Assembly: GCA_031002005.1 (NCBI GenBank) | Contig: JARYHS010004147.1 | Span: 1-64,000 of the forward strand | From: Vandiemenella viatica | Taxonomy: Eukaryota; Arthropoda; Insecta; Orthoptera; Morabidae | Length of the DNA stretch: 64,000 nucleotides | Direction: 5' to 3' | Part shown: piece after piece, positions 1 through 11,288 of the stretch | Numbering within the stretch: position 1 is the first letter of the stretch | Layout: every line of letters begins with the position of its first letter | The notes under the pieces: model-generated | Databases searched by the model: none | What the model was told of the DNA's origin: nothing | What the model saw: only the letters and a program-made list of their open reading frames with translations | Program-made: the position numbers and the translations under genes

Positions 1-712
1 AAAGAAAACATTTTTTATTATTAACATTTGTCGTTATTTAGAATCAGATGGTGCCGAACATGGAGTTTTGCTTTATTCCTTTATGAATAAGAAATTTAAC
101 TAAACTAACGAGAATATTTTGTCTAAAAGGAAAAGCGGATGTGGATTACAAATTCTTTCTTTTAACAGAAAATATACAAGGAGGCATGTAACTGAAAATT
201 ATGAACACAAAATTTTTCGAGCTCGACAAACCACGCGCCTTCGGTACACTGTCTTCATGGTTTCGTGTGTTCAGGAAATCATTTGATAGTTAAGTGGACA
301 CGGTGAAAGATATTGTAAAATCAGCTCCCATTTTGAGCAACTACTTCTTTAAAATAATAACTGTAGAGATACAAGTATTGTAAAGATGAAGATGTAACAT
401 ACCTGTTTCATTAGAAAACACATTCAAAATAAACTTATTAACAATAAAATTATTATTTACTAAAAAAGTTAATACTATATATTATGTTTAATTTTTTGGT
501 TTAACCGTTATTTCACATAATAAAAATATGTAAATGAATTTTAAATCAAATAAAATCAATGATTTTTGAATATAAAAAAAGAAATAAAAGTATTTGGTAC
601 ATATGGGGATTTGCAAATTGGTAAGCAGGCGCCTTACCCCATACACCACGACAAAGCTTCCAAGTGGAATCCAACAATTTTCTTTATAACTATGGCTCAT
701 TTTGAAGAAATG
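1..712. other. AT-rich sequence, no gene seen
   Basis: AT-rich sequence with short ORFs only and no recognisable domain. It ends at the 8-bp direct repeat that flanks the first hAT-like element. I see no promoter, repeat or RNA gene that I can support. Confidence 0.5.
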
Positions 713-1068
713 GTTGTAGTTAGGGTTGTTGCGGATGTCATCTTTGCGAATGCGGAAGCGGATGTTCAGTGCTTGACATCCGCGGATGTAGAAAAATAAA
801 CTTATAATTATTTAGATTTTAATATTTTATCAAAAATAAATTTAAAATCATTCTTTTTTCATAATTAAATTCTATTTCCATATAATATTGCCATATTGAT
901 TTATTTTTGCGTCATCTTTCAACAGCAAAAAACGTGGGGTGATTTCACAGTTGATATAAATTATTTACATAATTACACATGCGTCTAAAAACCAGTCTTC
1001 GTCATATGAACTTTGCGCAGTTCGTGGCTAGACTAATTCAAGCACAAGGCCACGCCACCGCGCTCGCG

Positions 1069-1070
<2 letters not shown>

Positions 1071-1100
<30 letters not shown>

Positions 1101-1322
1101 CATAACTATACACCTCGCCGACGTCGAGGTCATTAGAGGCGAGAAAAGGTCGGGGCTAGGAAAGGGAAGGAATTCGGCCATGGCCTTTTAAAAGAATCAT
1201 TCGCCTGGAGTGAATTGGGGAAGCCATGGAAAACCCAAATCTGGATTCCCGGACGGGGATTCGAACCGGCGTCCTCCAGAATGCGAGGCCTGGCTGTTAC
1301 CACCTAACCGCCACGCTCAGTT
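1071..1322 (-). repeat. tRNA-derived SINE (family 1) inside hAT-like copy 1
   Basis: Read on the minus strand, this has a tRNA-like head with a B-box GGTTCGAATCCCC (complement near 1258-1272), then a body containing TTTCCATGG, and a 3' poly-A tail seen as poly-T at about 1071-1095. Homologous copies lie at 40178, 47541 and 53436. The same SINE occupies the same place in the other hAT-like copy, so it was inside the element before the two copies separated. Confidence 0.8.
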
Positions 1323-1659
1323 CCGTGCTCGCCATCCACCTTCCCACCGCTCTAGTGTCGCACTCATAGTACAACTTGCAGGATCCGATTTTCAATAAAA
1401 GAACTCTTGATGGTCCGTGAAAGCGGTTATAGGTTCCTTTCGATTCACTCAATATTTTTTTAACAAAAAATAATAAGATTGTTATACATTTTAATTTAAA
1501 TACGGACTGCAAAGATTCTATAAAATAATAATAGTTTCATCTGATCTAAAAATTCCAGTCACAGAGTTTCTAATCAGCCGCGCAGTGCACCTCTATCGTT
1601 GTCACCTATTTTTAAATGAGATCTACAGACTAACGTGAAATTCGAACCACGCAGCGTCC

Positions 1660-2060
1660 CAGCATCTTAGCATTACCAAATCAAAGCTTTGTCAGAGATG
1701 ACTGTCAATTTTAAGACCCATGAAAATTACAGCTGAGACCGGGATTTGAACCAGGAACTTTCAGTACCCCAATCGTACGCCGTATCCATCTGAGTCAAGA
1801 GGCAAATCTGGATGTAATGACAAATAAATATTCAAACATAGTAAAATCAACGTACTTTTTTACTAAATCATTTATTTTTGCTATCCAAAAACACAAATGT
1901 ACTTTTATATAATTGAATACATATTTTTCAGTATGATTCAGTGTGATTCGGATACGGAAGGTCCCCGGTTCAAAATCCGTGTCTCGGATGCAATTTTTAC
2001 AGACCTTAAAAACGACGTTCAGGTCTGCCAAAGCTTTGATTTGTTAATGCGAACATACAA
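1660..2060. repeat. Inverted pair of tRNA-SINE-like units inside hAT-like element
   Basis: The minus-strand unit (about 1800 down to 1660) contains GGTTCAAATCCCGG followed by a tail matching CAAAGCTTTGATTTG. The plus-strand unit (about 1925-2055) contains GGTTCAAAATCCG and the same downstream words in the same order. The two are homologous and inverted around a spacer near 1800-1925. Both are also visible in the second hAT-like copy at 51462-51790, so the pair is an ancestral part of the element. Confidence 0.6.
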
Positions 2061-2693
2061 GGACTCTACTTACATTTTACGAACATCTGATGAACCTAAA
2101 GTAACGCTGAAAAAAAGGTCACTTTTCTAAAGCAAACAGTAACGCTAAGACTACATTTAGTCGTAAAGAACCAGAAATTTCTGAACTCTTCGTATACGCT
2201 TCTCCATTTCGATCAGCCCGACATCGGCTCGCACCGTGAAAAATTAAGCCAAACTAATGACGGAAGAACACCGGTACGGTGTCGTTTGAACTCACTTCAA
2301 TCTAATGAGCGACAACAATAAGAAAGGTGTCGGTCGGTAACAGTGCGGGCGGGCCCTGTGCGGTCTATTGTAGCCCGACCTTTACATGTAAGCTCAAAAT
2401 TGCAAATTCGTCGCTTAGGTAATAACACCGTTTAGTTCATTGTTACTTTTGTTGCAAGATCATCAGAAACAATCACATTTTTGTTAGATAAGCGACGATG
2501 AGCAGAATCTCGAATAAAGAGAAATGAATAATATTTATTGCAATGTAAATAAAACATCCGCATTTAAAATTGTGGATATGGATGCGAAAGCGGATGTAGG
2601 ATTTCACGTGAAAGTTCCGCACTTGCGGATGCGGATATCCGTTACATCCCTAGTTGTAGTATAGACATATGGAGTAAATTCTTTTAACATATA

Positions 2694-4012
2694 CGAGGTT
2701 TGTCCGGAAAATACTTATAAAAGTTGAATAATAACTTTATTTTACAATTATTCAGGTATTACAATATGGTCTCCTTCAAAGTACTCGCCCTGAGACGCGA
2801 TACACTTCTGCCAACGCCGTTTCCACTGTTGATAACATTGCTGAAAGTCTTTAGTTGTGATGTTGTTCAGTTGCCGTGTCGTTTCCGCCTTGATGGCTTC
2901 CACATCTCCCAAGTGCTGCCCCCGAAGCACCATTTGGCATTTCGGGAACATGAAGAAGTCACAAGGGGCTAAATCGGGTGAATAAGGTGGGTGGTCTGTC
3001 ACAGTGATTGAGCTTCGGGCCAAAAACTCGCGCACAACGAGCGACGTGTGAGCGGGCGCATTGTCGTGATGAAGGATCTACCTGCCCCCTTTTGCCAACT
3101 CCGGTCGAACTCGGGCCACACGAGCTCTGAGACGTGTCAGAACTTCAACGTAAAAATTTCCGTTCACTCTCTGGCCGGGAGGGACAAATTCCTTGTGAAC
3201 AATGCCCCTAGAATCAAAGAAAACAATCAACATTGTCTTCACATTGGACCTTGATTTTCGCGACTTTTTTGTTCTCGGTTCTCCTGCTAGTTTCCATTCC
3301 TTGCTTTGAGATTTGAGCTCCACATCGAATTCGTAAAATCAAGACTCGTCTCCAGTGATGACTCGGTTGAGAAAGTCCCCTCGTCCCTCTGCTTCCATCC
3401 AATCCTCACAGCAATCAACCCTCTTTGCTTTCTGTTCTGGCGTCAAGAGCTTCGGTACGATTTTCGCACACAATTTCTTCATTTCAAGTTTTTGTGTCAG
3501 GATTTCGTGAACGATTGTTTTGGGGATTGACAGCTCGTCAGCAATCATTCTGACTGTCAATCTACGGTCTTTAAGAACAAAAGCCCGAATTCGTTCAACA
3601 TTTGCATCGGAACTCGATGTCGACGGGCGTCCTGGGCGAGGGTCATCGTTCACTTCTTCTCGGCCATCCCGGAACCTTTTTAACCACTTGTTCACGGTTG
3701 GTTCCTTCAGAGGATTATCTCCGTAAACCTGTTTCAAACACTCAAAAATCTCACGGCCATTCTTGCCTAGCTTTGCAAGAAACTTGATGTTGACGTGCTG
3801 TTCCTCAATCAGAGAGAGCTCCATGCCGACGGCAGGTGAAAAAGGGTAACTGTCAACAAGCTGCCGCACACTCCCACCTTCACGCAGAGTGCTCTGACTC
3901 GAACTGAGTGTTGATGGGATTGATTGCAGCAGTAGTCCCACCTGGCGGCGACTGAAACCTGTAACATAAAGACATTATTCAACTTTTATACGTATTTTCC
4001 GGAAAAACCTCG
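2694..4012 (-). mobile_element. Mariner-family DNA transposon, near full length
   Basis: 1,319 bp bounded by TA (2692-2693 and 4013-4014). The TIRs are about 28-40 bp: the left begins CGAGGTTTGTCCGGAAAATA and the right, read inward, CGAGGTTTTTCCGGAAAATA. Length, TA target and TIR layout are those of a mariner element. The transposase gene is on the minus strand. The element lies about 30 bp right of the TSD of the first hAT-like element. Confidence 0.92.
2748..3824 (-). pseudogene. Mariner transposase (D,D34D type), two in-frame stops
   Basis: The product would catalyse cut-and-paste transposition. The frame runs from the ATG at 3824 to the stop at 2748, 358 codons, close to the family length of about 345-360. 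The N-terminal helix-turn-helix region is followed by DDPRPGRPST. The catalytic motifs are TGDES (first Asp), HDNAPAHT (second Asp) and YSPDLAPCDFF, where the third Asp lies 34 residues after the second. Two premature stops interrupt it: TGA right after GDES (about 3339-3341) and TAG just before ILHHDNAP (about 3078-3080). Both sit where the family has tryptophan, so each is a single G-to-A type change. There is no frameshift. The copy is dead as it stands but young. Confidence 0.9.
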
Positions 4013-4014
4013 TA

Positions 4015-6840
4015 TTTGGGTGATCGAAATCTGTTCTCAACATGTCTGATGGTTTCCAAGTTAGTAGTGGTAGTAGAAAATATGAGCGATACCAAACTGT
4101 TGCAGCAAACTCAATCACTGCATGAACAAGAAACTTCATCAGCTATTTTCAAAGTGAGGAAGAATTTCACTTAGTGTTTCCACAATTGAGCAGCAGTTCC
4201 TTTTCAAGGTCAATCCGTTATGATTGGAAAATCGTGACAACATACCACACTTCATATGTGTAAGTTTTACATCCCATAGGTTATGTGGAATCGTGTTAGA
4301 GCGAACGTTACTTTTTGATGTACTAATTAGAAAAATCCTTTCCTTAGTATGTACGATATGTGTTAACGAAAAATTGCGAAATTGCTGAATTGAAAAGTTG
4401 TGGAAATATGGGTAACATTAATCGTCCTTCAGATTACAATTATTTGCAGCGACATCCCAAGTCCGATTCTTCAGTTTTTTACAAGATTTGCATAATAAAG
4501 CTCTTTTTGCTAGATCACTGCCTATATCAAATTTTTCTTTTAAAAAAGGCACAGATTAGTGGGTTAACGATACCACACGTTCACAAGCGTTGCGCGAGAA
4601 ACAGTGCCATGTCTACAGTGCCGCGCGACTGTGAGCAACTGCGTAGCGTCGTATTCCAATGTGCGCTGTTGTATTTAATTCCGTAGTTTTAAAACAAAAT
4701 GCGTGCTGTGCTGCGTCACCTCACACGCGCTATACGCTTCTCAGTTTGCGCCTTGCCCTCACAGCAAGTGAATACGCGCGGAAAGAAGTGGCTAGTCTGG
4801 CCGTCTAGTGGACTCTTGGGCCCAATCCAAACAGAAGAGACGTGGGGCGGACGCGGCGCGGACGTGGCCTGTTCAGTTCCAACAAAAGAGACGCAGAAGG
4901 GACCCGCGAGCGACGTGGCGTCGGCCATAACATCGTCTGCCGATCAGGTTCTTCTCCATCAAAATAATTTTCAGCATTATTTTTCTGGTTGGTCCATTAC
5001 GACTGAAGAAGGGGAGAAAGTTTATGATTTCTTTACTTGACTAAACATTAGGAACTTTTTAAAAAATTTTGTGGATTGTCCTTTATTAAGCTGTGAAGGA
5101 ATCCTTGGTCGATATACAGAATAGCCACCACCTCGAAATCACTATTTTTTCCATAAGAAAGGATGTTGATTACTTAAGTCATTAGATGTATAACTATCCG
5201 TTCTCGTATCATTTTCTGTGTTTAAGGTGTAGAATATTTCTACTAGGGCTGGAAGAGTTGATGGTAACGCTGAAGTTGATTTGCTGATTCCATTATAATA
5301 CTCCAGCATTACCGTGTCCTCGGGACGGCCTTCGCGACGAGGACGAAAAATACGAATCACTCTATTCAAGACTAGTTAAGTTCAAAATTCTTATTCTCAA
5401 TTCACAATTTTGTTGTGCATTCATAACTTTCATATTTGTCAAAATACTTTGAAAAAATCTAGATCAAGTTGAAGTACTGTTGGATCATTTTATTTAACAA
5501 CTCCTGTTTCCCTTGAAAATATTTCAGAGCAGTTGAATCCTCGTCTTAATAAAAATTTCTGTTTCCCTTGAAATTATTTTTCAGAGCAGTTTAATAGAAT
5601 ATTTCTTCGAAATAACGCCGCAGTCAGCAACTATGTGGTTAGCGTGTATTTTGAAGATGATGCGTTTGTATATAAGCAGATGGTGTGAAAATGGCGTTTA
5701 CTGGATGGTTTTCATCACCAGAACCATCATTTTCAGCCTCTCTATCCGCTGGCTTCTGTACCAACTTTCTCTTGGAAAAGCGAGATTTTAAAAAGTTCTA
5801 AAAAATAACAAATAAGGTGCCAAGTAATAATATTCCTGCCGAAGTTGATGGCACAAAGTTTTTATTTCATATTTTCATTTTCATTACCGCCATGCAATGC
5901 TTTTCCAAAGCTCCTTACGATTGCACATTGGTAAAAAAATAAAATCTTGCTGTCGTAAAAATAATTATTACTTTTTTCTGGCAGAATCCAACTGAGTGTT
6001 CATTAAAGCATTATCTTTTTATGTTCTAAAAGGACTATAAACAATTAAACGAATCAGTTTCATCCTATAAAAATTATAAATGAGTTTTTTTCTATAGCGA
6101 CGTCGGCGGGGACAGTTGCGGCTGGTTTATTTGTTACCGTAGACACCGGGGAATACAGACGAAACCGTGTTGGTAGAACTTAATCGTGGTAGCTGTGCAA
6201 TTACAGATCCTCGCGTAATCCCACTCGGCCTCACTTCCCGGAGATATCAGGAACATTCTTTCCTATTTCGTACCAGATGAAGCATAAAATGTAAAAAAAT
6301 AGGGAGTACCAGGGTAAGTATTTCGTTGAAACTGTACGAATTCCATGTCAAGACAGAAATTGTGTAGTTTTTAAGAATATTATCATTTTTTAATAATTAA
6401 TAGCAATATACTTAATAACAAACTTTTGAACTTATCTGTTTCATTTAATTCCCTTGTGTAATGGGGTGTTTGCCCACTACGGAATTGTCAGGGATTGGCT
6501 GAGTATGCTATACCGCCGTGCCGGTTGATGGAACTTACTTGTCAGGCAGAATACTCGTTGACACAGCGCTGGCGTTCCTCCAGTCTCGCATGTTAGCGGA
6601 GGCTACTAAGCTGCTTGAGGAGCAAATGGTAATGAAGTGAACTTCTACTGACAGAGCCAATTGATACACCTCTTCTGGTTTATTAACATCCAACTTCGAC
6701 AAATACATCTCGAGTGGCTCCCCTACAATAGAACTCCATAGCTTGCTAATATGCCAACTGGGCAGCGACGCTGACTAACATCGTGCGATGGCAATAGTCG
6801 GCCAGGCGGGCGTGGCGCGCGGCAGTAGATACTCAAATCG
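4015..6840. other. Unassigned interval, no gene seen
   Basis: No ORF here carries a domain I recognise. A small imperfect tandem duplication is visible at about 5501-5605, where a CTGTTTCCCTTGAAA...CAGAGCAGTT block of about 58 bp occurs twice. A block at 4793-4925 starting GGCCGTCTAGTGGAC with CCAATCCAAACAGAAGAGAC resembles, in inverted order, the block at 7500-7615, so it is probably debris of a GC-rich repeat family. The rest looks like unconstrained DNA. Confidence 0.45.
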
Positions 6841-7748
6841 ACATAGTGACGGTCGTCCAATGTTGTAACGATGACTGACCAACCTGACCTGACTGACCAG
6901 ACTGACCTCCTACGACCCCTGGGCGTGTCCTTATATCGGGCCACCCAGAGTGACGTCAACGTGACCGCTTTCCTAACCCTGCGGCTAGGCGGTGCCCTTC
7001 CATCGTGTTCTAGAAGCTTCACGATGGCTGGTCACGTATTGCTGCCATTACTGGGTCAGCTGTTTGCATTACCTTCTCGAGCCTTCGCTCGCGACCGCTT
7101 TGCAGGATTGCAGCTGATTGTTTGCACAACCGCTGACACTAGCGAAACCTACTTTCCTCGACCAACGTCCGCCACACCGACCGCCTCACAGCTTATTGCT
7201 GTAACTTTACTTCTATTCCAATTTGAACATTATAATTACAATTTTGCCTATTACACTTGAGACATTCCTGGTCCTGTACCCTGCGACTGCGATAATTTTA
7301 TATCAAACATAATTTAATTCAAGAAAATTCTCAATGGATTTAGAAGAAAGTATGCTGAACTCAAAATTGCCGCACCTTTCAAAGAGAACGCGCCGCTTGG
7401 AGGTCAGCGCCACGCGCCCGGTCACTGCGTCCCTCGAGACTTCGAAGAGACGCGTCTGGGACCGCCCGCCCCGCCGCCTCTGTGTGAATTGCGCCATTTG
7501 TTAACATAGGAGCGACTTCAAAATGCGTCGCGTCCGCGCCACGTCTCCGCCAGACGTCCGCACCACGTCTCTTCTGTGTGAATTTGACCTAAGAGATCGC
7601 TCCAATCCAAACAAAGATAATATAATGTGACTAAGTCCACTGCGAGCGCTTGAGTCGCGCGAACTTACGCGAGAGTGACGAGATCCAAAGTTTTTTGGAT
7701 TTGGTAGTGCGAACATACAGTTCGCGCGATGGATATAGACAAAATGGA
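6841..7748. other. GC-rich repeat debris
   Basis: More GC-rich than its surroundings. 7500-7615 contains words such as CCACGTCTC and TCGCTCCAATCCAAAC that recur inverted at 4793-4925. 7650-7745 (ACGAGATCCAAAGTTTTTTG and following) recurs in direct orientation at 8140-8215. No coding domain is visible. It is probably fragments of one or more DNA-transposon families. Confidence 0.4.
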
Positions 7749-7830
7749 CAGGGGCGTAGCTACTATGGGGCTAGGCGGTGCAGTGCACCGGGGCCCTCAC
7801 GCTCAGGGGGCCCCCAAGCATACCTCAAGG
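7749..7830 (+). mobile_element. Truncated hAT MITE (CAGGGGCGTAGC family)
   Basis: Starts CAGGGGCGTAGCTACTATGG and stays nearly identical for about 80 bp to the left end of the complete MITE at 43077, then breaks off. At about 7834 another CAGGGGCGCCGAC-starting repeat follows, containing mirrored GGGTGCTCGG and GAGCACCCA words. No right end or TSD of the first element could be found, so this is a 5' fragment. Confidence 0.75.
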
Positions 7831-8230
7831 GCAGGGGCGCCGACTCTGTGGGTGCTCGGGGGCTCGAGCACCCACGAGAGGTAAATAGTGGGTGCCGAGC
7901 ACCCATGAGCATAGACATCAAACCTATTCAGTAATCGAAATTTAGCGATACCGTATTGGCTACTTCACATGCCGCGTGGCATGTAAAGACGTCTCGATAC
8001 TCAACGAGATCGCGCTTGATTAGGCTGGCCGTCTAGTGGATGCGTATAGCGCAAAAAAATGCTCGCGCGAATACGCGTGTACACAAGGAATGTTATGTGA
8101 CTCTGTCTATTGGGAGCGCTCGCGTCGAACGAGCATACGCGAGGGTGACGAGATCCGAAATTTTTTGGGTTTGATCGCGTGAACACACGCTTTGCGCCAT
8201 GGATATGGAGAATGTAAAGGCGCCGACAGA

Positions 8231-8350
8231 CCTTTTTTGAGCTCCAACAATCAGGGACACGATACTATTCGAACATAACACCTAACAAACATTTTTTGTG
8301 CTCCAACAATCACGGAAAACGATACTAATCGAACATAACAATTAAAATTT
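8231..8350. repeat. Two-copy tandem duplication, about 61 bp
   Basis: The block GCTCCAACAATCAGGGACAC ... TCGAACATAACA is repeated once with about 90 percent identity by eye (copies start near 8237 and 8298). Confidence 0.75.
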
Positions 8351-8388
8351 ACACAAAATTACTTGAAATCATTACGAAACTTTTTTAA

Positions 8389-8970
8389 ATGAAGATTTCT
8401 GATGTGCTTTTAAAAGTCAAAGACAAGAGGGAGAAGTTGCAGACAGCGGGCGTATACCAGATACCCTGTAGCTGTGGCCAAGTGTATATCGGCGAAACTG
8501 GACGGACAGTCAAGGAAAGGCTGTGTGAACATATGAGACATCTTAAAAATAATGACGTCAGCAAATCAGCTGTAGCGCAACACTCTGCTGACAGTTGGCA
8601 CGCAATTTTATTCAATGACACAAGTGTATTGGTTCAAGAAAGCAGATGGTGGCCCCGGCGTGTCAGAGAAGCATTGGAAATTAAAAAACGACCAGATAAT
8701 ATGAACGCGGACGGCGGGCTACAACTTGACCAAATATGGTCATGCTTGATCAGGAAAACGCGGGACGCAGGCCCCCATCGGACCGGCCACGCTGGCGGCG
8801 GTAGTTTGAGTGACGTCACTCCAAACGGCTAGCGCGTCTTCGGGAGCTATATATAGGCGGCAGCAGTTCCAGCCGTATCAGTACTCTGAAGAAGGCCACA
8901 AAATGATGGCCGAAACGTTAGGTTTCAACAAATTGACGCGGTTCAACCCGGACAACCAAGATTACATTGA
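8389..8970 (+). pseudogene. Penelope-like element 3' fragment: GIY-YIG endonuclease
   Basis: An open frame of 147 codons (8389-8832) encodes a GIY-YIG endonuclease of the kind fused to reverse transcriptase in Penelope-like retroelements. Visible motifs are GVYQIPCSCGQVYIGETGRT followed by ERLCEHMRHL, with the Tyr, Gly and Arg pattern in place, then a His-rich stretch (AVAQHSADSWHA). No reverse transcriptase lies upstream, so the copy is 5' truncated. Downstream, about 8883-8925 holds the hairpin-like signature TGAAGAAGGCCAC ... GTGGCCGAAACG-like, common at PLE ends. The family recurs at 46130-46770. The first codon is probably not a real start; the frame simply opens at the truncation point. 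Confidence 0.8.
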
Positions 8971-9919
8971 CAACGACCGCGGAAGTCTGCGCACCCACAG
9001 ATACAATGTATTATGCGAATTATAATTTGTGGCGACTAATCTTTAATATGCAACAGTGCGTATCGTATTATATATTTTGTTTTTTGTCGTATCGATAAAA
9101 TTACAAAAGTACTTAACATATTGCATAATATTACGAACAAAATACCGTAAATTTATAAAGGTAACAATTAAAGGAAATATTTTTATGGAAAGGGGCTTGC
9201 GTTCGACGCAGCCTCATAGAATACTATTACGCAAACCCAGTCACTTACTTCTGTTATCTTGAAAAAGGGTTTTAACCAGAAATATTGTATTTTCTTTGTT
9301 TGTGTGTTGTTTTGTGTTGCTGTTGCCCTCCTCCCTTCAACTTTGTCAAGTGTTGAGTTTATTTTATCTGTCCTTTCCATGTAAATTTTGTAATGATTAT
9401 TTACGGCTTAATACATTTCATCGTTTACTCGACTATAGCTGGAAATGGTTTCAGCGGCCTTTTTTAATTACTTTTTCTTGTGTCCCATTTTCAAGCAATT
9501 TTTTTCTTCTCTTAACATAAAACTATTTTAATGTGCCAGTATATTTTCAATATAAAGCTAGATAAATAATGCGGAATAAGATTAAAATGAATTTTTAAAA
9601 AGTAGACCGTGTCGGCAATGATAGTAAGTGAGAATGGAAATTTTGCCGATCTAGGGCCTAAGCAAAGAAATTTACGTTTATTTTTTTAATTAAAAAGTAA
9701 ATAAATATGTATTAAGCAGTTATTGTTCTGTTTTCTTTTGTTATATTCACTAAAGTCAAGAATAAATCGAATAGGTTGCGGGGTGCAACGGAAAACTGGC
9801 GACAGAGTCGCGCGAATCTGCTTTCAGTGGAAGGGGTGTCTTCGTGCCACCGCAGTTCGCGCGTATACAGGCGTATCCACGCGAACATTTTTTGCGAGAA
9901 TACGCATCCACAGGAGCTA

Positions 9920-10530
9920 GTACGGTGCTAGCTTGCGTAATTCCGCGTCATGCCCAATGAGACTGTACGTTAGGTCATACCTAACACCGTCTAGTATGTG
10001 ATAAATAAGAGTAGATGTGATTTTTGATGAGCACACACGCAAGCAAACAAGCAAGCAAACTAAGCAACTCGCCCTCGCCACCACGATGACAAGATTCGAA
10101 CGCGAAATCGCGGCCCAATTCTAGTCCCGAAATTTTCGGGATGAAACTTCTCAAATTGAGGATTTTCGGGATTGATAAAAAAATATTTCTGGAACCCACC
10201 AACGCCGATTTCAGTAACGATAATCTTGAATCAGGATTAGTAATTGAAAACAGTCGTATTTTTTATTTAATGAATGACCGAAACATTAAAGACGTAGTCT
10301 ACTAAAAAAACGCTCGCAAAATTGTTCTTATTTTCAAAATAGCATTGTTGAAGAATAATATCACACTTCAAAAATACGTACAAATAGAGCAACTCTATTG
10401 CTTGATTGCAAAACAAACTGAACTTCCAAAATTATGAAGAAGCAAATGTGTCTTTTTGAAGCTTCAACCTCAAGTCGGGGCTATAATCTAGAACGGGATT
10501 ATAAGTAACTTCAGTCGAACCCGTACATGC
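9920..10530. other. AT-rich interval, nothing assigned
   Basis: No gene or repeat boundary is supported. A 17-bp palindrome TCCCGAAATTTTCGGGA lies near 10125-10141 and I attach no function to it. Confidence 0.4.
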
Positions 10531-10542
10531 TATTTCGGCAGA

Positions 10543-10752
10543 GCCGGCCTCGGTAGCGTAGGGGCTAGAGTGCTAGCTCCACGTGCCGAAGGCCGCCGGT
10601 TCGAATCCGGCCGCGGGCATGGACGTTAAGTGTTGTGTGTCTGTGTGATTGTCTTGTCCGTCCTGTGGCGTCCATACATTGGAAAAAAATACACATTGAG
10701 CTGGCTGTATGGCCTCGGTTGCCGAATGCCATTAAAAAAAAAAAAAAAAAAA
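10543..10752 (+). repeat. tRNA-derived SINE (family 2), full length
   Basis: About 210 bp with a tRNA-like head: an A-box region TAGCGTAGGGGCTAGAG, then GGTTCGAATCC as B-box at about 10598. A body and a poly-A tail at about 10734-10752 follow. It is flanked by a 9-bp direct repeat TTCGGCAGA at 10534-10542 and 10753-10761, as expected of LINE-driven retroposition. The body is unrelated to the family-1 SINEs elsewhere in the window. Confidence 0.87.
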
Positions 10753-11288
10753 TTCGGCAGAAGCATACATGTGCAATAAATTAAGAAGCAGGCTGGGCGA
10801 ACAAACATTGACCGCCTCGATCATATTTTCGCAAAAAATCTAGGTTTAAAACATTAAGTTTTTACTATAAGAAATGTGAATTTGAGTTTTGTGGAAAAAC
10901 TAATGTGATTTTATGAGTTCAATTCTGATTAATTAAAAAGGTAAATTGTGTAAGGACATTCATTAATTTATTAGTAAAATTACAATAAAAATTCTTTGTA
11001 TGTTTTTGTTTGTCATTCCAAATCTCGGTTTTATCCCGGTATTATCTGTGCACAACTCCGAAATCACTGGATTAGAAATAAGGGACACAATCTAATCCTC
11101 TATCCGCCATCCGTCGAGCCTCACCCGTCCGCCGCGCCGGGCCGCCAGTGATTTCGCGGCCGCGGCTCTGTTTCAAGTGTTTCACTCAGTCATTGTCACT
11201 GTCAGTCGAGCTAGTAAATAAAGCACGTGTTTTGAAAGCGCTCCGCGACATTTGTTATCGTGTTTGTTTCAGTAAATTATTAGTATCG

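Larger units (their letters stand above)
721..2652. mobile_element. Non-autonomous hAT-like element, family A, copy 1
   Basis: 1,932-bp element with imperfect terminal inverted repeats: the left end starts TAGGGTTGTTGCGGATGTCA and the right end reads inward TAGGGATGTAACGGATATCC. It is flanked by an exact 8-bp duplication GTTGTAGT at 713-720 and 2653-2660. TAGGG ends and 8-bp TSDs are typical of the hAT superfamily. The subterminal 70-100 bp at both ends carry repeated GCGGATG-type words, as expected of transposase-binding repeats. No transposase ORF is present. A SINE and an inverted SINE-like pair lie inside. A second copy is at 47127-52353. Confidence 0.88.
8028..9913. mobile_element. Possible TIR element around the PLE fragment
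   Basis: The left arm (about 8035-8090, TGGATGCGTATAGCGCAAAA) and the right arm read inward from 9913 (TGGATGCGTATTCTCGCAAA) are inverted copies for about 55-60 bp, including TTCGCG/CTCGCG and ATACGC words. They bracket 1.9 kb holding a 61-bp tandem duplication and a Penelope-type endonuclease fragment. I could not find a TSD or an exact terminus, so this may be one element or two unrelated inverted copies of a GC-rich repeat. Confidence 0.4.

Noticed and set aside
1745..1800. tRNA gene on the minus strand
   Set aside because: B-box present, but the acceptor stem and cloverleaf do not hold together and a homologue lies inverted nearby, so a SINE-like unit is the better reading.
6840..7260. 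Possible solo LTR (TGTTGTAACG start, TATATCGG, 129-codon frame)
   Set aside because: No second copy in the window, no clear end, no TSD and no adjacent PBS or polypurine tract.
10125..10141. 17-bp palindrome TCCCGAAATTTTCGGGA
   Set aside because: Isolated, no related copy with context; expected occasionally by chance.
10543..10620. Functional tRNA gene
   Set aside because: A- and B-box words are part of a SINE with body, poly-A tail and 9-bp TSD.
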